The notes beneath the pieces are model-generated. The model searched no databases. It was not told the DNA's origin and saw only the letters and a program-made list of their open reading frames with translations. A DNA stretch of 13,241 nt, from the NCBI GenBank assembly GCA_003024985.2, contig PXIH01S0035846.1. One strand, written 5' to 3'. A program made the position numbers and the translations under genes. How positions within the stretch are numbered: position 1 is the stretch's first letter; every line of letters begins with the position of its first letter. Shown here one piece after another: positions 1 to 7,419 of this stretch. The stretch is from Euperipatoides rowelli (Eukaryota > Onychophora > Udeonychophora > Euonychophora > Peripatopsidae).

Positions 1-960
1 TAACTTCAAGTTATTAAATTTCACAAACATAGTCATATTCACTTCATATTTCAACATGAAAATGAAACTGATAACAGAAAGACTCTCTAATTAGCACATA
101 TCAGACTGCATACTTTTACAGACTCATGCCAAAAAGAAAAACAAATATAAATTTTGGGTACTATATAATAGGCCTATAGTATAATTAATTGTTACATTTC
201 CGAAATATAAAATCAATTTGTTTTTGTTTCCCAATTTGTATTTTTAGATATATTTATACTGCATTTAAACCTTTTAAGGTTTCGATAGAATGATCGAAAA
301 AAAAACATTTTAGATGTAGAAGTTTATTTTAAGCTTTTGACTATATACATTTAATTTTGACTTGTTTTAGATTAGAACAGAGCTCTGTTCTTGAATAAAA
401 AATCATGTTTCTCTTTTTCTCTTTGTGCACAAGAGAAAAAAAATATTTATTTTGATTTTTTTTATAGAGAAAATAAAAATTATTTTGTAAATAAAATTAT
501 TTTGATAAATTTTCATTTTGATTTTATTTCCAAGTTTATTAAATTTGTTTTTACAAGAGAAAAATAACACAATTTATTTAAAAAAAAAAAATTTTTAAAC
601 TTCTTTTACTAAGAAAAAAAAAATTTTTAATAACAAATTACTTTTTTTTTGGTACGGTAACTTAATTTAAATATTTATCTCAACTATTTAATTTTTAAAA
701 GAGGAGAGGGATAGAAAAAAAAATATTTTAGCATGCCAAAAAAAAAAAATCCTTTTTTTTTTCTCAATGTCTAGACATTATATTTATATAAAAAAACAAC
801 AATCGTTTTGACATTATTACACTTTATTTCTTATTTTTGTGCACAATTTCTCTTTTGTCAAAAAGAGATAATGTGACATTTATTTTATAAGAATTTTTTT
901 AAAAAAAAAAACTAATATTTATTTGTTGTCACTTATGTTTGTTTGGACAAATTTTTAAGC
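1..960. other. A/T-rich low-complexity DNA, no gene seen
   Basis: This stretch is dominated by A and T runs and has no open frame of note. Two similar blocks, a run of 10-11 A followed by five T, lie near 580-597 and 612-629, and several pure A or T tracts of 8-10 bases follow to 760. Short self-complementary words stand out: a hairpin around 418-437 and another near 850-868, both close to a GTGCACA heptamer (425-431 and 839-845), and a perfect 14-bp palindrome at 766-779. These could be remains of a small inverted-repeat transposon, but no clear ends or target duplications are visible. I cannot assign a function. Confidence 0.6.
766..779. repeat. Perfect 14-bp palindrome AATGTCTAGACATT
   Basis: The bases read the same on both strands (AATGTCTAGACATT). 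The palindrome sits between A/T homopolymers. It may be the centre of a decayed inverted-repeat element, or chance in AT-rich DNA. No function can be assigned. Confidence 0.6.
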
Positions 961-1175
961 AAATTTACATATAAGTCCTAACCCAGTAATTAATGGATGA
1001 TCCATATATTGTGAAATATGCCAATTTAATCCACATCCGCTATAGGGCCCGCTTGCACTATGTGTATGGATACCTGATGATGCACATCTCAAGTCTCAGG
1101 TACCCAAGTGAACTAGACCACTGGAGATGAGCCTTAGGAAGTTAATCCCTTAATAAACTGGATCATCCACTTACA
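960..1175 (-). other. GC-richer block beside the Gypsy-like remnant, possible LTR or 3' end
   Basis: Base composition changes sharply here from the A/T-rich DNA on the left to a more balanced sequence. The words TGGATGATCCA (993-1003) and TGGATCATCCA (1159-1169) are near-identical and partly self-complementary, so the block is bracketed by related 11-mers about 165 bp apart. On the minus strand the block lies downstream of the integrase-like fragment at 1270-1598, which is where the 3' untranslated part or LTR of that element would be. No TATA box, polyadenylation signal or clear TG...CA termini were established, so the LTR reading is only inferred from position. Confidence 0.3.
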
Positions 1176-1269
1176 AAAAAAAACATTTTTATTTATTGAA
1201 CAAACGGTTTTGTAAGTGTTGTACCCAAAACAAAAAATAATTTTGAAATTACAATTATTTTGGACATTA

Positions 1270-1598
1270 CATCCAAAGCAAAGATGACTTGTCCATCTTG
1301 GTTGAACCAAACATTCCATCAATTGTGAAACCATCAATACTTTCCTAGCTGGACGAGTTACATATAGAAACAAAACTATCTTCAATCTCCTCTATTGTAG
1401 GATGATCAAAATTTACTGAGTCATCCGGCATATCTGGTCGTTCGTATTATGGCTCAACCTGCTGGGTGTGTCAGTTGCCAAATTTTTGATTATTATGAAC
1501 AAGGTCATAAGGGATATCCGGAAGGGGCCCTTATACCTTAGCTTTACCGGTATCTTCCTAGGACCAGATGACAAAGTGAAATCCTTGATCTTGACCAA
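1270..1598 (-). pseudogene. Ty3/Gypsy-like integrase C-terminal remnant
   Basis: Reading down the minus strand from 1598, a 61-codon frame includes the segment KLRYKGPFRI, which resembles the small barrel near the end of Gypsy-type integrases (basic stretch, then K/R-x-x-GPF/Y-R-I). After a frameshift the text continues as YERPDMPDDSVNFDHPT and then an acidic run with IEEIEDSF (about 1445-1360), like the acidic tail often found after that barrel. Stops and frame changes show it is dead. Integrase would insert element cDNA into host DNA; only the last part of the protein is represented, and the catalytic D,D-35-E core is absent. No RT, RNase H or gag is seen next to it. The assignment rests on short motifs remembered by family. 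Confidence 0.5.
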
Positions 1599-1691
1599 GT
1601 AGTTTGGATTTTAATTGCTATGCATTTACAAGTTACTGATATTAAAGTACACACAAAAAAAAACAGATAGATAAATTAATTTGGAAATAAA

Positions 1692-2050
1692 AATTATGCA
1701 CCAAACAATGTAGTGAAAAATAAAGGTATTGTTAAAGAAAATGCAGATAACTCCAAATGTTAGTAGTGTTATTTTTGCTGGAGATTTTATTGTAAATTCC
1801 TTGCAAAAATTGCCTGAATTAGATGTTTATTTTACAGTAAATAGATGTGTATTTAGCTCCGAAATGTGACAAACATTATTTGCCTACACATTATGGTGTT
1901 ACCTCAAACAAAATTGATTTTATTCTTATTAAAAGTGAATTTATTTTTGTAAAATCATATGATGTGAAACCAATGACTGTCATATCATGGTGCTTTATTT
2001 GCACATTTGTAGACAGAAACATTGCCTTATGTACCATATACCTAATATGA
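1692..2050 (+). pseudogene. LINE-A endonuclease, C-terminal two-thirds, broken
   Basis: This is part of the exonuclease-endonuclease-phosphatase fold that nicks target DNA to prime LINE reverse transcription. NYAPNN matches the usual NxYAPN strand. VIFAGDFI matches the GDFN metal and catalytic loop, with the Asn codon changed to Ile (ATT) at 1789-1791. IDFILIKSEFIF matches the late IDYIFxS segment. The final SDH catalytic box is not seen; the frame instead runs into unrelated residues and stops at 2050. The N-terminal part with the catalytic Glu (QET-type box) is missing. At least one frameshift lies between the GDF part and the IDF part. Confidence 0.7.
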
Positions 2051-2084
2051 GTTAAAAAACATACATTCATTCTTCCTGGGTATG

Positions 2085-2640
2085 TTCTGGGTATTGATGT
2101 TTTTCACAGATATATGGTTATGCACATAAATTATTTGATTTGTCTGATAATTGTTTTATTCAATGGGATCAATTTAAGCAAAATTTAACTAATTTAATTA
2201 TATACTATATCAATCATGAAACAATACTTAGAAAGGTGTCAAATGCTACAAATTAATTTGGGGTCACTTAAGGATATGTATGGTGATGCTGGTGGTACTA
2301 ACAGATTTTTGTTACAGGATGTGAATTTTGAAATAGACCATTTAAATATTAAATACAATATTATAGATAAAGATGAAATCACACAAGCAAATTTATTAAT
2401 CAGCATAGTTCACTGGTCCAGATATAATATCTGCTGATTTGAATGTAAGCCTAAAACACTTTTATATATCTATATTGAATATGATTTTTAATTTTTGTAT
2501 AACCAATATCTATATTTATTAACCTTGGATTCATTATTATTTTTTTTGTGTTAGCCCCCAAAAAAACCTTATTGCAAAATGAATGTATTGCATTACATAA
2601 ATTACACCCTCTAAGCATTTAGAAGATCAAAATTAAATTT
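2085..2640 (+). pseudogene. LINE-A linker between endonuclease and RT, broken
   Basis: The frames here read like the helical linker of L1/Tx1 ORF2: FDLSDNCFIQWDQFKQNL (about 2134-2187) resembles the W-x-x-F-K helices after the endonuclease, and 2216-2437 is open for 73 codons with INLGSLKDMY and a charged, helical composition. There are no catalytic residues to check. The region keeps the expected order and spacing between endonuclease and RT. Stops at 2435-2437 and several downstream show that it is not translated as one piece. Confidence 0.5.
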
Positions 2641-3225
2641 ATGCCAAAATATTAAATAATAAATTATCTCAAGTATTACCTAATATTTATCACCATTTCA
2701 TTTCTTTTTAGAAAATAGTAATATTCCTATACCTTTATTAATAACACAGTATGCTATTAAATATATTAAACAAAATAGATTAAACAATTCCATTCTCATT
2801 TTTTCTGGATGTTTCTAAGGCTTTTGATTTGGTTAACCATAAATATTTAATAAGTCAACTCATTAGTTTATTTGGTTTTTCCAATTTAAATTAAGCACTA
2901 ATTACTTATATTATGAATAAACAGATTTATATAAAATTAGAGGGTTCACTGTATAGGTCTGTTGTGCTGAGGAGGGATTAACTCAGGGGTCCCCACTCAG
3001 CACAAATTTGTTCACAATTTATATTGATGATCTTATTGATAGGATTAATCATACTAATTTTGGATTTGTTTTGAAACCTGTGGAACATATTATTACAGTA
3101 TTTTCATATTATGTAGATATTACCATTTTGGTTAAAGATCTAGTCATTTGCATATAATTGTTCTATTATTGTGAATTTTGCTGCTGAAACTGGCTCTAAG
3201 TTTAATGTCAATAAACCTTTTGTTT
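2640..3225 (+). pseudogene. LINE-A reverse transcriptase, catalytic box lost
   Basis: RT copies the element RNA at the nicked target. The entry block reads ILNNKLSQVLPN (about 2654-2689), the first palm strand FFLDVSKAFDLVNH (2799-2840) is almost canonical and holds the first catalytic Asp, and the RRG-x-x-x-G-x-P loop lies near 2970-2990, followed by NLYIDDLIDRINH. The active-site segment SYYVDITILV (3104-3133) aligns without gaps to the usual AYADDITILV form, so the YADD box has become YYVD and the first Asp of the pair is Val. A later strand ETGSKFNVNK (about 3186-3215) is in place. There are several frameshifts and stops; enzymatically dead. Confidence 0.8.
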
Positions 3226-3640
3226 GGTATCCTTATCTTAATAAAATGAATATTCAAGGGATTTTCCAGAAAAAATATTAGGGCTTTCTTATCCCTTTGT
3301 TTGACCTGTTGTAAAATGGAAAGTACAGAATAATATTCTTTGGCATTTTAAAGACTTTTAATTTAGATTATAAGGCACCTAATTATCATTAATTACAAAG
3401 ATATGCATCGTTAACACTTATTTAGTGCCTAAATTACTATATTTTATACCACATAATATTATACAGTTTTAAAAAGCCTTTATTACTAAATTGTATACTG
3501 TATTTAATAGAATTTTATGGAATACAAAATTAATTCCAGTTAGTAGAACTGTGGTGTGTAGATCTATAGCAAAAAAAAAAGGTTTGGATTTGCATAGCAT
3601 ATATAATTATATTTTTTACTATTTAAGCTAATTTTTGGGT
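3226..3640 (+). pseudogene. LINE-A thumb and post-RT region, broken
   Basis: After the palm, VNTYLVPKLLYFIPHNIIQF (from about 3410) and FNRILWNTKLIPVSRTVV follow, then the AKKKGLDLHSIYNY segment. This matches the L1/Tx1 pattern of a hydrophobic 'N-x-x-LLPKLxY' helix, an F-x-WN/WK strand, a conserved Ser-Arg and a 'GGLxL' turn. The Gly-Gly of the turn has become Lys-Gly. A run of ten A at 3571-3580 sits just before this turn and may be a site of slippage. The upstream part (3226-3400) has only short frames, and its 'YLG' landmark is not clear. Confidence 0.7.
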
Positions 3641-3765
3641 AGTATTTGAGAACTGAATAAAAAAACAAGATAGTTTCAGCTATTAAGATACTGCCTACCG
3701 ATACTCTCCTCCACAGAATACAATTTTAACTAGAGGTAGCATTTATTTTAATATTTTGTATGCAT

Positions 3766-4114
3766 TTAATGAAGTTCTAGAGTATTTTGATGGTGTGCAG
3801 ATAAATAAATATAAGTATAGAGTTTATGTAGACATTTTGTATTAGATCTGAATATTGAACCATTGCAAAATCTGATTAAATTTTTATATAAACATTTGAT
3901 AGCATAGGACTTATCACCAAACTTAATTAGCTTTGCATATAATTTACTACATAATGCTAATTTTACCAACCTCAGATTGCCACAACATTATAATATAAAT
4001 GTGGATACTACATGTATGATTTGTACTCAGAAAGATGATATTGAGCACATTATAATATATAGATGTAACTACTTTTTTTCATTATAGGAGATTTGTGAAC
4101 AAATTTTTAGGTAA
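3766..4114 (+). pseudogene. LINE-A C-terminal domain with Cys/His knuckle
   Basis: The frames here hold LISFAYNLLHNANFTNLRL, then CMICTQKDDIEHIIIYRC (4013-4066), a C-x2-C-x8-H-x5-C knuckle of the kind found at the C terminus of L1/Tx1-type ORF2 proteins (zf-RVT). All four metal ligands are still coded. The knuckle is thought to help RNA or target binding; this is family knowledge, not shown here. The downstream text FVNKFLGNELYNSDIFSVIMHN continues the C-terminal helices into the inverted duplication. A 67-codon frame on the opposite strand at 3766-3969 is a shadow of this domain and is not listed. Confidence 0.75.
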
Positions 4115-4403
4115 TGAATTGTATAATAGTGATATATTTTCTGTTATTATGCACAATGCATATGCTCCAAGATTAAAAAAATAGTTTGGTTTGTTTTATT
4201 TTCAATGCTTTTAATGTGGAAAGTCAGAAATTTTAAATTATTTCAGGGTTCTGATACCCTGAATCAATTTAAAATTTCCGACTGTCCACATTACAAACAT
4301 TGAAAATAAAACAAACCAAACTACATAATGCTAATTTTACCATTATCTTGGAGCATATGCATGGCGCATAATAACAGAAAATATATCACTATTATACAAT
4401 TCA
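4115..4403. repeat. 289-bp near-palindrome made from LINE-A 3' sequence
   Basis: The left arm (4115-4248) is the LINE C-terminal coding region in sense. The right arm (4257-4403) is the same sequence reversed and complemented, with about 85-90% match by eye. The 8-base loop (4249-4256) lies between TCAGGG and CCCTGA. The outer pair is TGAATTGTATAAT (4115-4127) with ATTATACAATTCA (4391-4403). The right arm carries one clear block substitution at 4321-4342. It could have arisen by template switching or by fusion with an antisense copy. The arms could form a cruciform or, if transcribed, a long hairpin RNA. Confidence 0.9.
4321..4342 (+). repeat. 22-bp templated insert copied from 3947-3968
   Basis: Bases 4321-4342 are identical to 3947-3968, in the same orientation, although the surrounding arm is an inverted copy of the LINE. 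In the left arm the matching place holds only a short A-rich stretch (4187-4194). The insert therefore does not belong to the inverted duplication itself and looks like a patch copied from about 370 bp upstream. Confidence 0.8.
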
Positions 4404-4707
4404 ATCTGTGGGTTTATTTTCTTTTGGAAACCAAAAAAATGTTTAGGAATGATTTAAAAATATTTAAAATTTTGGACTTTCCAAAAAAATAGTTTAATGA
4501 CACTATAATTCAATTTAAAAAGTATTGTTGTAATTGATTTAATAAGAGTGGTTGTTTATTTGTTTTTGTGTCATTGCCTTCTTATAGTTATATTCACTGT
4601 TTTGAACCACTATTATAGTGTGAACGTAAAAAGAGTTTTATTTATCGCCTTTCTTTTTGTGGAATAAATTATTTTAAGAGGATAAACTCCCAATAAATAA
4701 ATAAACA
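4404..4707 (+). mobile_element. LINE-A 3' end and (AATA)n-type tail
   Basis: After the inverted duplication the plus strand gives short frames such as MFRNDLKIFKILDF and FNDTIIQFKKYC, consistent with the last helices of ORF2, and then an untranslated part. Near 4660 the sequence becomes GGAATAAATTATTTTAAG and ends in repeated AATA units (4692-4707). LINE 3' ends usually finish in a short A-rich repeat, and this sets the right boundary. A matching target-site duplication could not be identified, as expected for a copy whose 5' end is uncertain. Confidence 0.6.
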
Positions 4708-4935
4708 TTAGTTAGTGGCCCCCTATTTTGATGGACCCTACTCCTAAATAAAATTAATTGATATGGTATACACAGACCTAATTTAGTTTTACCTATGTTA
4801 ATAACATTAGTCAGTGGGCCCAAATTTGGAGGCACTACATCCATAAATAAATAAAATAATTTTGGTATGGTATAAAAATAATTAGGGCCCCCAATTTAGA
4901 GGATCCTCACCTCTGACTACCAACTCTAATAAATT
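4704..4935. repeat. Diverged tandem repeat with GGCCC blocks, about 3 units
   Basis: Three related units start near 4704, 4803 and 4879. Each has an ATTAG word, a GGCCC-rich block, a 'TTTGGAGG/TTTAGAGG' type stretch and, in the first two, a TATGGTATA end (near 4762-4770 and 4866-4874). Spacing is about 99 and 76 bp and divergence is high. GC-rich blocks such as GTGGCCCCC and AGGGCCCCC stand out against the AT-rich background. The same style of block occurs at 5563-5581 and 6008-6020, so this may be a dispersed satellite-like repeat. Confidence 0.6.
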
Positions 4936-5086
4936 GAACAAGAGTAGCTAGAATCACCTTTAATTTTAAACAAAATTTGTAACTTTTAAAAACAAAATTT
5001 AATAAAAATGTTTTGCTCTTATGAAATTAGGAACTAACTAATGTTTCTGGCATTGAAAAAAAAATTGCATTAAAAAGCCACCAAAG
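4919..5086 (+). repeat. Dispersed direct repeat, copy 1
   Basis: It begins with a 20-mer, ACCAACTCTAATAAATTGAA, that is identical to 5311-5330, and ends with a block of A-run, ATTGC, then TTAAAAAGCCACCAAA. The middle is shorter and less similar. The order of matching words (20-mer, GAATCA, GGAAC-x-GACTA / GGAACTAACTA, TGTTTCT, A-run, ATTGC, AAGCC) is kept in both copies, so this is a duplicated unit rather than a chance match. No coding function was found. Confidence 0.7.
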
Positions 5087-5310
5087 TAGCTTAACATTTA
5101 GATTTTTTTTTTTATTTTTATGTTTCCATAATGCCTTGTTTGTTTATTTATTTCTTTACTTCATTCATCCATACTGCATTATAACAGATACTTATTACAT
5201 TCCAGTTATTCAACACATATCAACATGTTTTCTAGGGTTAACTTCCCTTTGAGACAGAAGTTTTGTTACATTAGCCTATTAAAGTTTCAATATTAAAATG
5301 AGAAATAATT
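5087..5310. other. Unassigned AT-rich spacer
   Basis: There is a T-rich tract at 5103-5120 and no open frame, RNA gene or repeat that I can support. It separates the two copies of the dispersed direct repeat. Confidence 0.6.
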
Positions 5311-5515
5311 ACCAACTCTAATAAATTGAAAACTTTTATTAGATGGAATCATTCTATACAAATTACAATTAGTAAAAAGTGTTTTGTGGAAGTAGTGCCA
5401 AAAAAAAAATTTCCAATGCTGGAAAAACATAGTCAGTTTCTGGAGCAAATTACTCACAGGAACCGACTATTGTTTCTAACTGGAAAAAAAAAATTGCCCT
5501 TAAAAGCCTCCAAAA
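5311..5515 (+). repeat. Dispersed direct repeat, copy 2
   Basis: This copy shares the 20-mer at 5311-5330 with 4919-4938 and ends with GGAACCGACTATTGTTTCT, a run of A, then TTGCCCTTAAAAGCCTCC. It is about 37 bp longer than copy 1. A 73-codon open frame runs through it (5326-5547), but its Lys-rich content comes from A-runs and matches no family I know, so I treat it as non-coding. Confidence 0.7.
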
Positions 5516-5601
5516 ATAAATTTTCCCCAGACCTTCATATGGACTAGGGGAGACCCATATTTTTTATGTGCCCAAGGCCCAAAAAAAATCTAAATGCTCC
5601 C

Positions 5602-6286
5602 CAGTTCATGGTTGAAGATATGTGATTTTAGAATTTAGATTACTGCTGAAGGCTACTTAAATGCAGCTATAAGCTTCCTATTAGATCAAGTATTACATCA
5701 AAACTCGGTGAATCTCAGGGGTTTCTGGCCATCAGATGTTAAAATGCTGATTATTTGATACTTTCATTATCATATGACTTTTTAATCAATAGATTTTAAT
5801 TTTATTGACATTTCCAACATATATTAAGATCCCACCCCTAAAGCCATACTTTAAAAGTGGCAGTAGGGGGGAGTAAAAATCATAGTAAAATAATAATAAC
5901 TTTAGCAATTTCAATGCTTTGGAATGTTATCCAGACATTACATTTTCAGCCAATAGTAATCAAAACCACTAGATTAGTTTAGAAATATGACTTAGTTGGT
6001 ATTTAGTGGCCCCCCCCCAATATACTGTTTGACTGTAATGCTTAGGTGCAGGATCTTGTTATATAATGTAAATGTCAATAAAATGTATTAAAATATATTG
6101 ATGAATGGTCATGCAATATACAAAAGTATCCAATAATCATCCTTTTTACATCTGATGGCTAGAATCCCCTGAGATTGATCAAGATATAATGTAAGACTTG
6201 ATCAAATGGGAAGCTTATAGCTACATTCAATAGTCTTCAATGATTGTCTAAATTAAAAAAATCACTTAGTTTCAATTTTGAATTGT
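5602..6286. mobile_element. Foldback element A, about 685 bp with arms of about 260-275 bp
   Basis: The left arm (5602 to about 5870) and the right arm (about 6010-6286) are inverted copies. Matched landmarks from outside inward: GTGATTTTAGAATTTAGA against the complement of 6248-6267; AGCTATAAGCTTCC (5665-5678) against GGAAGCTTATAGCT (6210-6223); CTCAGGGG with GCCATCAGATGT (5714-5740) against 6152-6178; TTATTGACATTT (5803-5814); and a run of G (5866-5872) against a run of C (6010-6018). Identity is roughly 75% by eye. The spacer of about 140 bp is AT-rich and non-coding. This architecture fits a foldback or MITE-like DNA transposon without its own transposase. Exact ends and target duplication are not clear. 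Confidence 0.85.
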
Positions 6287-7071
6287 AGCCATCCCAGATA
6301 AGCAGAGACTTGATTTTTTTTNAAAAAAATAAATCATACATTTTTTCTCTACAAATGGATAGGAAGGGTTTTAATTAATAAGTATTATAAATATTTCAAA
6401 ACTGAAAACTCATAAATTATCTTGAATTGCAAAAATATTTTTTCAAGATTTTTAATAATAAATTGGCCATTAACTCGATATGTTTTTTAGTAATGAGCTT
6501 TGAATTAAAGGAAATATGATTATTCTGCCAATCAATTTGCTTCAATCTGTTCAAATGTAAAATATTGTCATTGGTATGATAGAAACTTTATTTAACAAGG
6601 TGTTAAATAAAGATCAATCTGAATTATAGATGATCATGAGTTTACTAGCACCAATTGGTTTCAAAGCCTTATTTTTATAGTCCTTACCTTCACCCAAAAT
6701 CAAGAGGTGCAATAATAAATCAAAGGAATGATTTAGTAAAAATTTACTAAAATATTGACACACCTCTTCTCTAATGTGACTGATTCTAAGTCTTGAACTG
6801 TCACACATATAATGGTTTCTTTGATATAGTTATGGATTTGAGTAGTTTATTTGAATTAGTTCACATGTTCATTTGTCAAGGTAGATCATTTTCAATGAGC
6901 CATTCACAATAAGTCATTCCTATGAGTCATTCATTTTTCATAAACATAAACTGCCATTGCCACTCATGAGTAAGATTATGTAGTTTTACATATGCTAATA
7001 TCAAATTTATTATTTATTAATTTCTTTATTCATTATATACCACATATTAACAAAATGATGCTGTACAGGTC
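6287..7071. other. Unassigned AT-rich DNA with an assembly N
   Basis: No gene can be supported. Base 6322 is N inside a T-run/A-run junction, a likely assembly difficulty. A minus-strand frame of 64 codons (6808-6614) has mixed, plausible amino acids but no motif I recognise, and its surroundings on that strand are broken; I do not call it. A perfect short hairpin lies at 6586-6612. Confidence 0.55.
6586..6612. repeat. Perfect 12-bp hairpin
   Basis: CTTTATTTAACA and TGTTAAATAAAG are perfect inverted copies separated by AGG. There is no following T-tract or gene context, so a terminator reading does not apply. It could be the centre of a small inverted-repeat transposon or chance in AT-rich DNA. 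Confidence 0.75.
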
Positions 7072-7224
7072 TGTTATATATTAAGAAGAGAAAATAGAAA
7101 CAGAAGTAATTAATCCATGCTAAATGTAAAATAAATAAATAAATAAAATATTAAATTATTTAAAAAAAATAAAATATTATTATCTGTAGAGTTTGTAAAT
7201 AATAATAGTTTATATAAATTTAAC

Positions 7225-7375
7225 ATTGTTTATTAATTTGGTTTATTGATTACAATTGGGTATTTCTGTTTATTGGTTATGATTGGGTATTGTTTATTAA
7301 TTTGGTTTATTGATTACAATTGGGTATTTCTGCTATTGGGTATGATTGGGTATTGTTTATTAATTTTGTTTCATT
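7225..7375. repeat. 64-bp tandem repeat, about 2.4 copies
   Basis: Units start at 7225, 7289 and 7352, each with ATTGTTTATTAATTT; the third is partial. The first two are nearly identical over GGTTTATTGATTACAATTGG and the following TATTTCTG, differing by a few bases and one short deletion. Within each unit the words ATTGGGTAT and GATTGGGTATTG are a further internal echo. The high identity suggests a recent expansion compared with the decayed elements around it. Confidence 0.85.
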
Positions 7376-7382
7376 TATTTAA

Positions 7383-7403
7383 TGAAGTGAGATCTTCACT
7401 TCA
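7383..7403. repeat. Short hairpin TGAAGTGA-GATCT-TCACTTCA
   Basis: There are 8-bp perfect arms around a 5-base loop, placed about 8 bp before the TATA box at 7411. It could be a protein-binding palindrome of the putative LTR promoter; no direct support. Confidence 0.6.
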
Positions 7404-7410
7404 ATCTTGT

Positions 7411-7419
7411 TATAAATAG
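7411..7419 (+). promoter_or_regulatory. TATA-box-like TATAAATAG
   Basis: This is a textbook TATA box sequence, followed 34 bp after its end by AATAAA (7453-7458). The pair is typical of a retrotransposon LTR rather than of a host gene, since transcription would end almost at once. In DNA this AT-rich the match alone means little. Confidence 0.3.

Larger units (their letters stand above)
1680..4707 (+). mobile_element. LINE-A: decayed L1/Tx1-like non-LTR retrotransposon
   Basis: The parts of a LINE ORF2 appear in the right order on the plus strand: apurinic-type endonuclease words (NYAPNN 1692-1709, GDF 1780-1788, IDFILI from 1913), a linker, RT (LDVSKAFD at 2805-2828, the active-site box at 3107-3118), a thumb-like region (3409-3630), a Cys/His knuckle (4010-4068) and a tail of AATA units (4692-4707). 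No ORF1 or 5' UTR is seen, so the copy is probably 5'-truncated within the endonuclease. Many stops and frameshifts show long decay. The order of domains and the C-terminal knuckle fit the L1/Tx1 group better than RTE or CR1, but the clade is not certain without alignment. An inverted duplication at 4115-4403 interrupts it. Confidence 0.85.

Noticed and set aside
3766-3969. Minus-strand 67-codon frame
   Set aside because: Antisense shadow of the LINE-A C-terminal coding region, which reads in sense up to the Cys/His knuckle.
5326-5547. 73-codon Lys-rich frame
   Set aside because: It lies within a dispersed repeat, and its Lys codons come from A-runs that vary between the two copies.
6586-6612. 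Rho-independent terminator
   Set aside because: The hairpin is perfect but AT-rich, has no T-tract after it and no gene before it, and the window is eukaryotic.
6614-6808. Minus-strand 64-codon frame with a mixed, protein-like composition
   Set aside because: No family resemblance, upstream frames on that strand are broken, and this length is expected by chance in a window of this size.
7225-7375. CRISPR array
   Set aside because: Whole 64-bp units are repeated head to tail with no unique spacers and no cas genes nearby.
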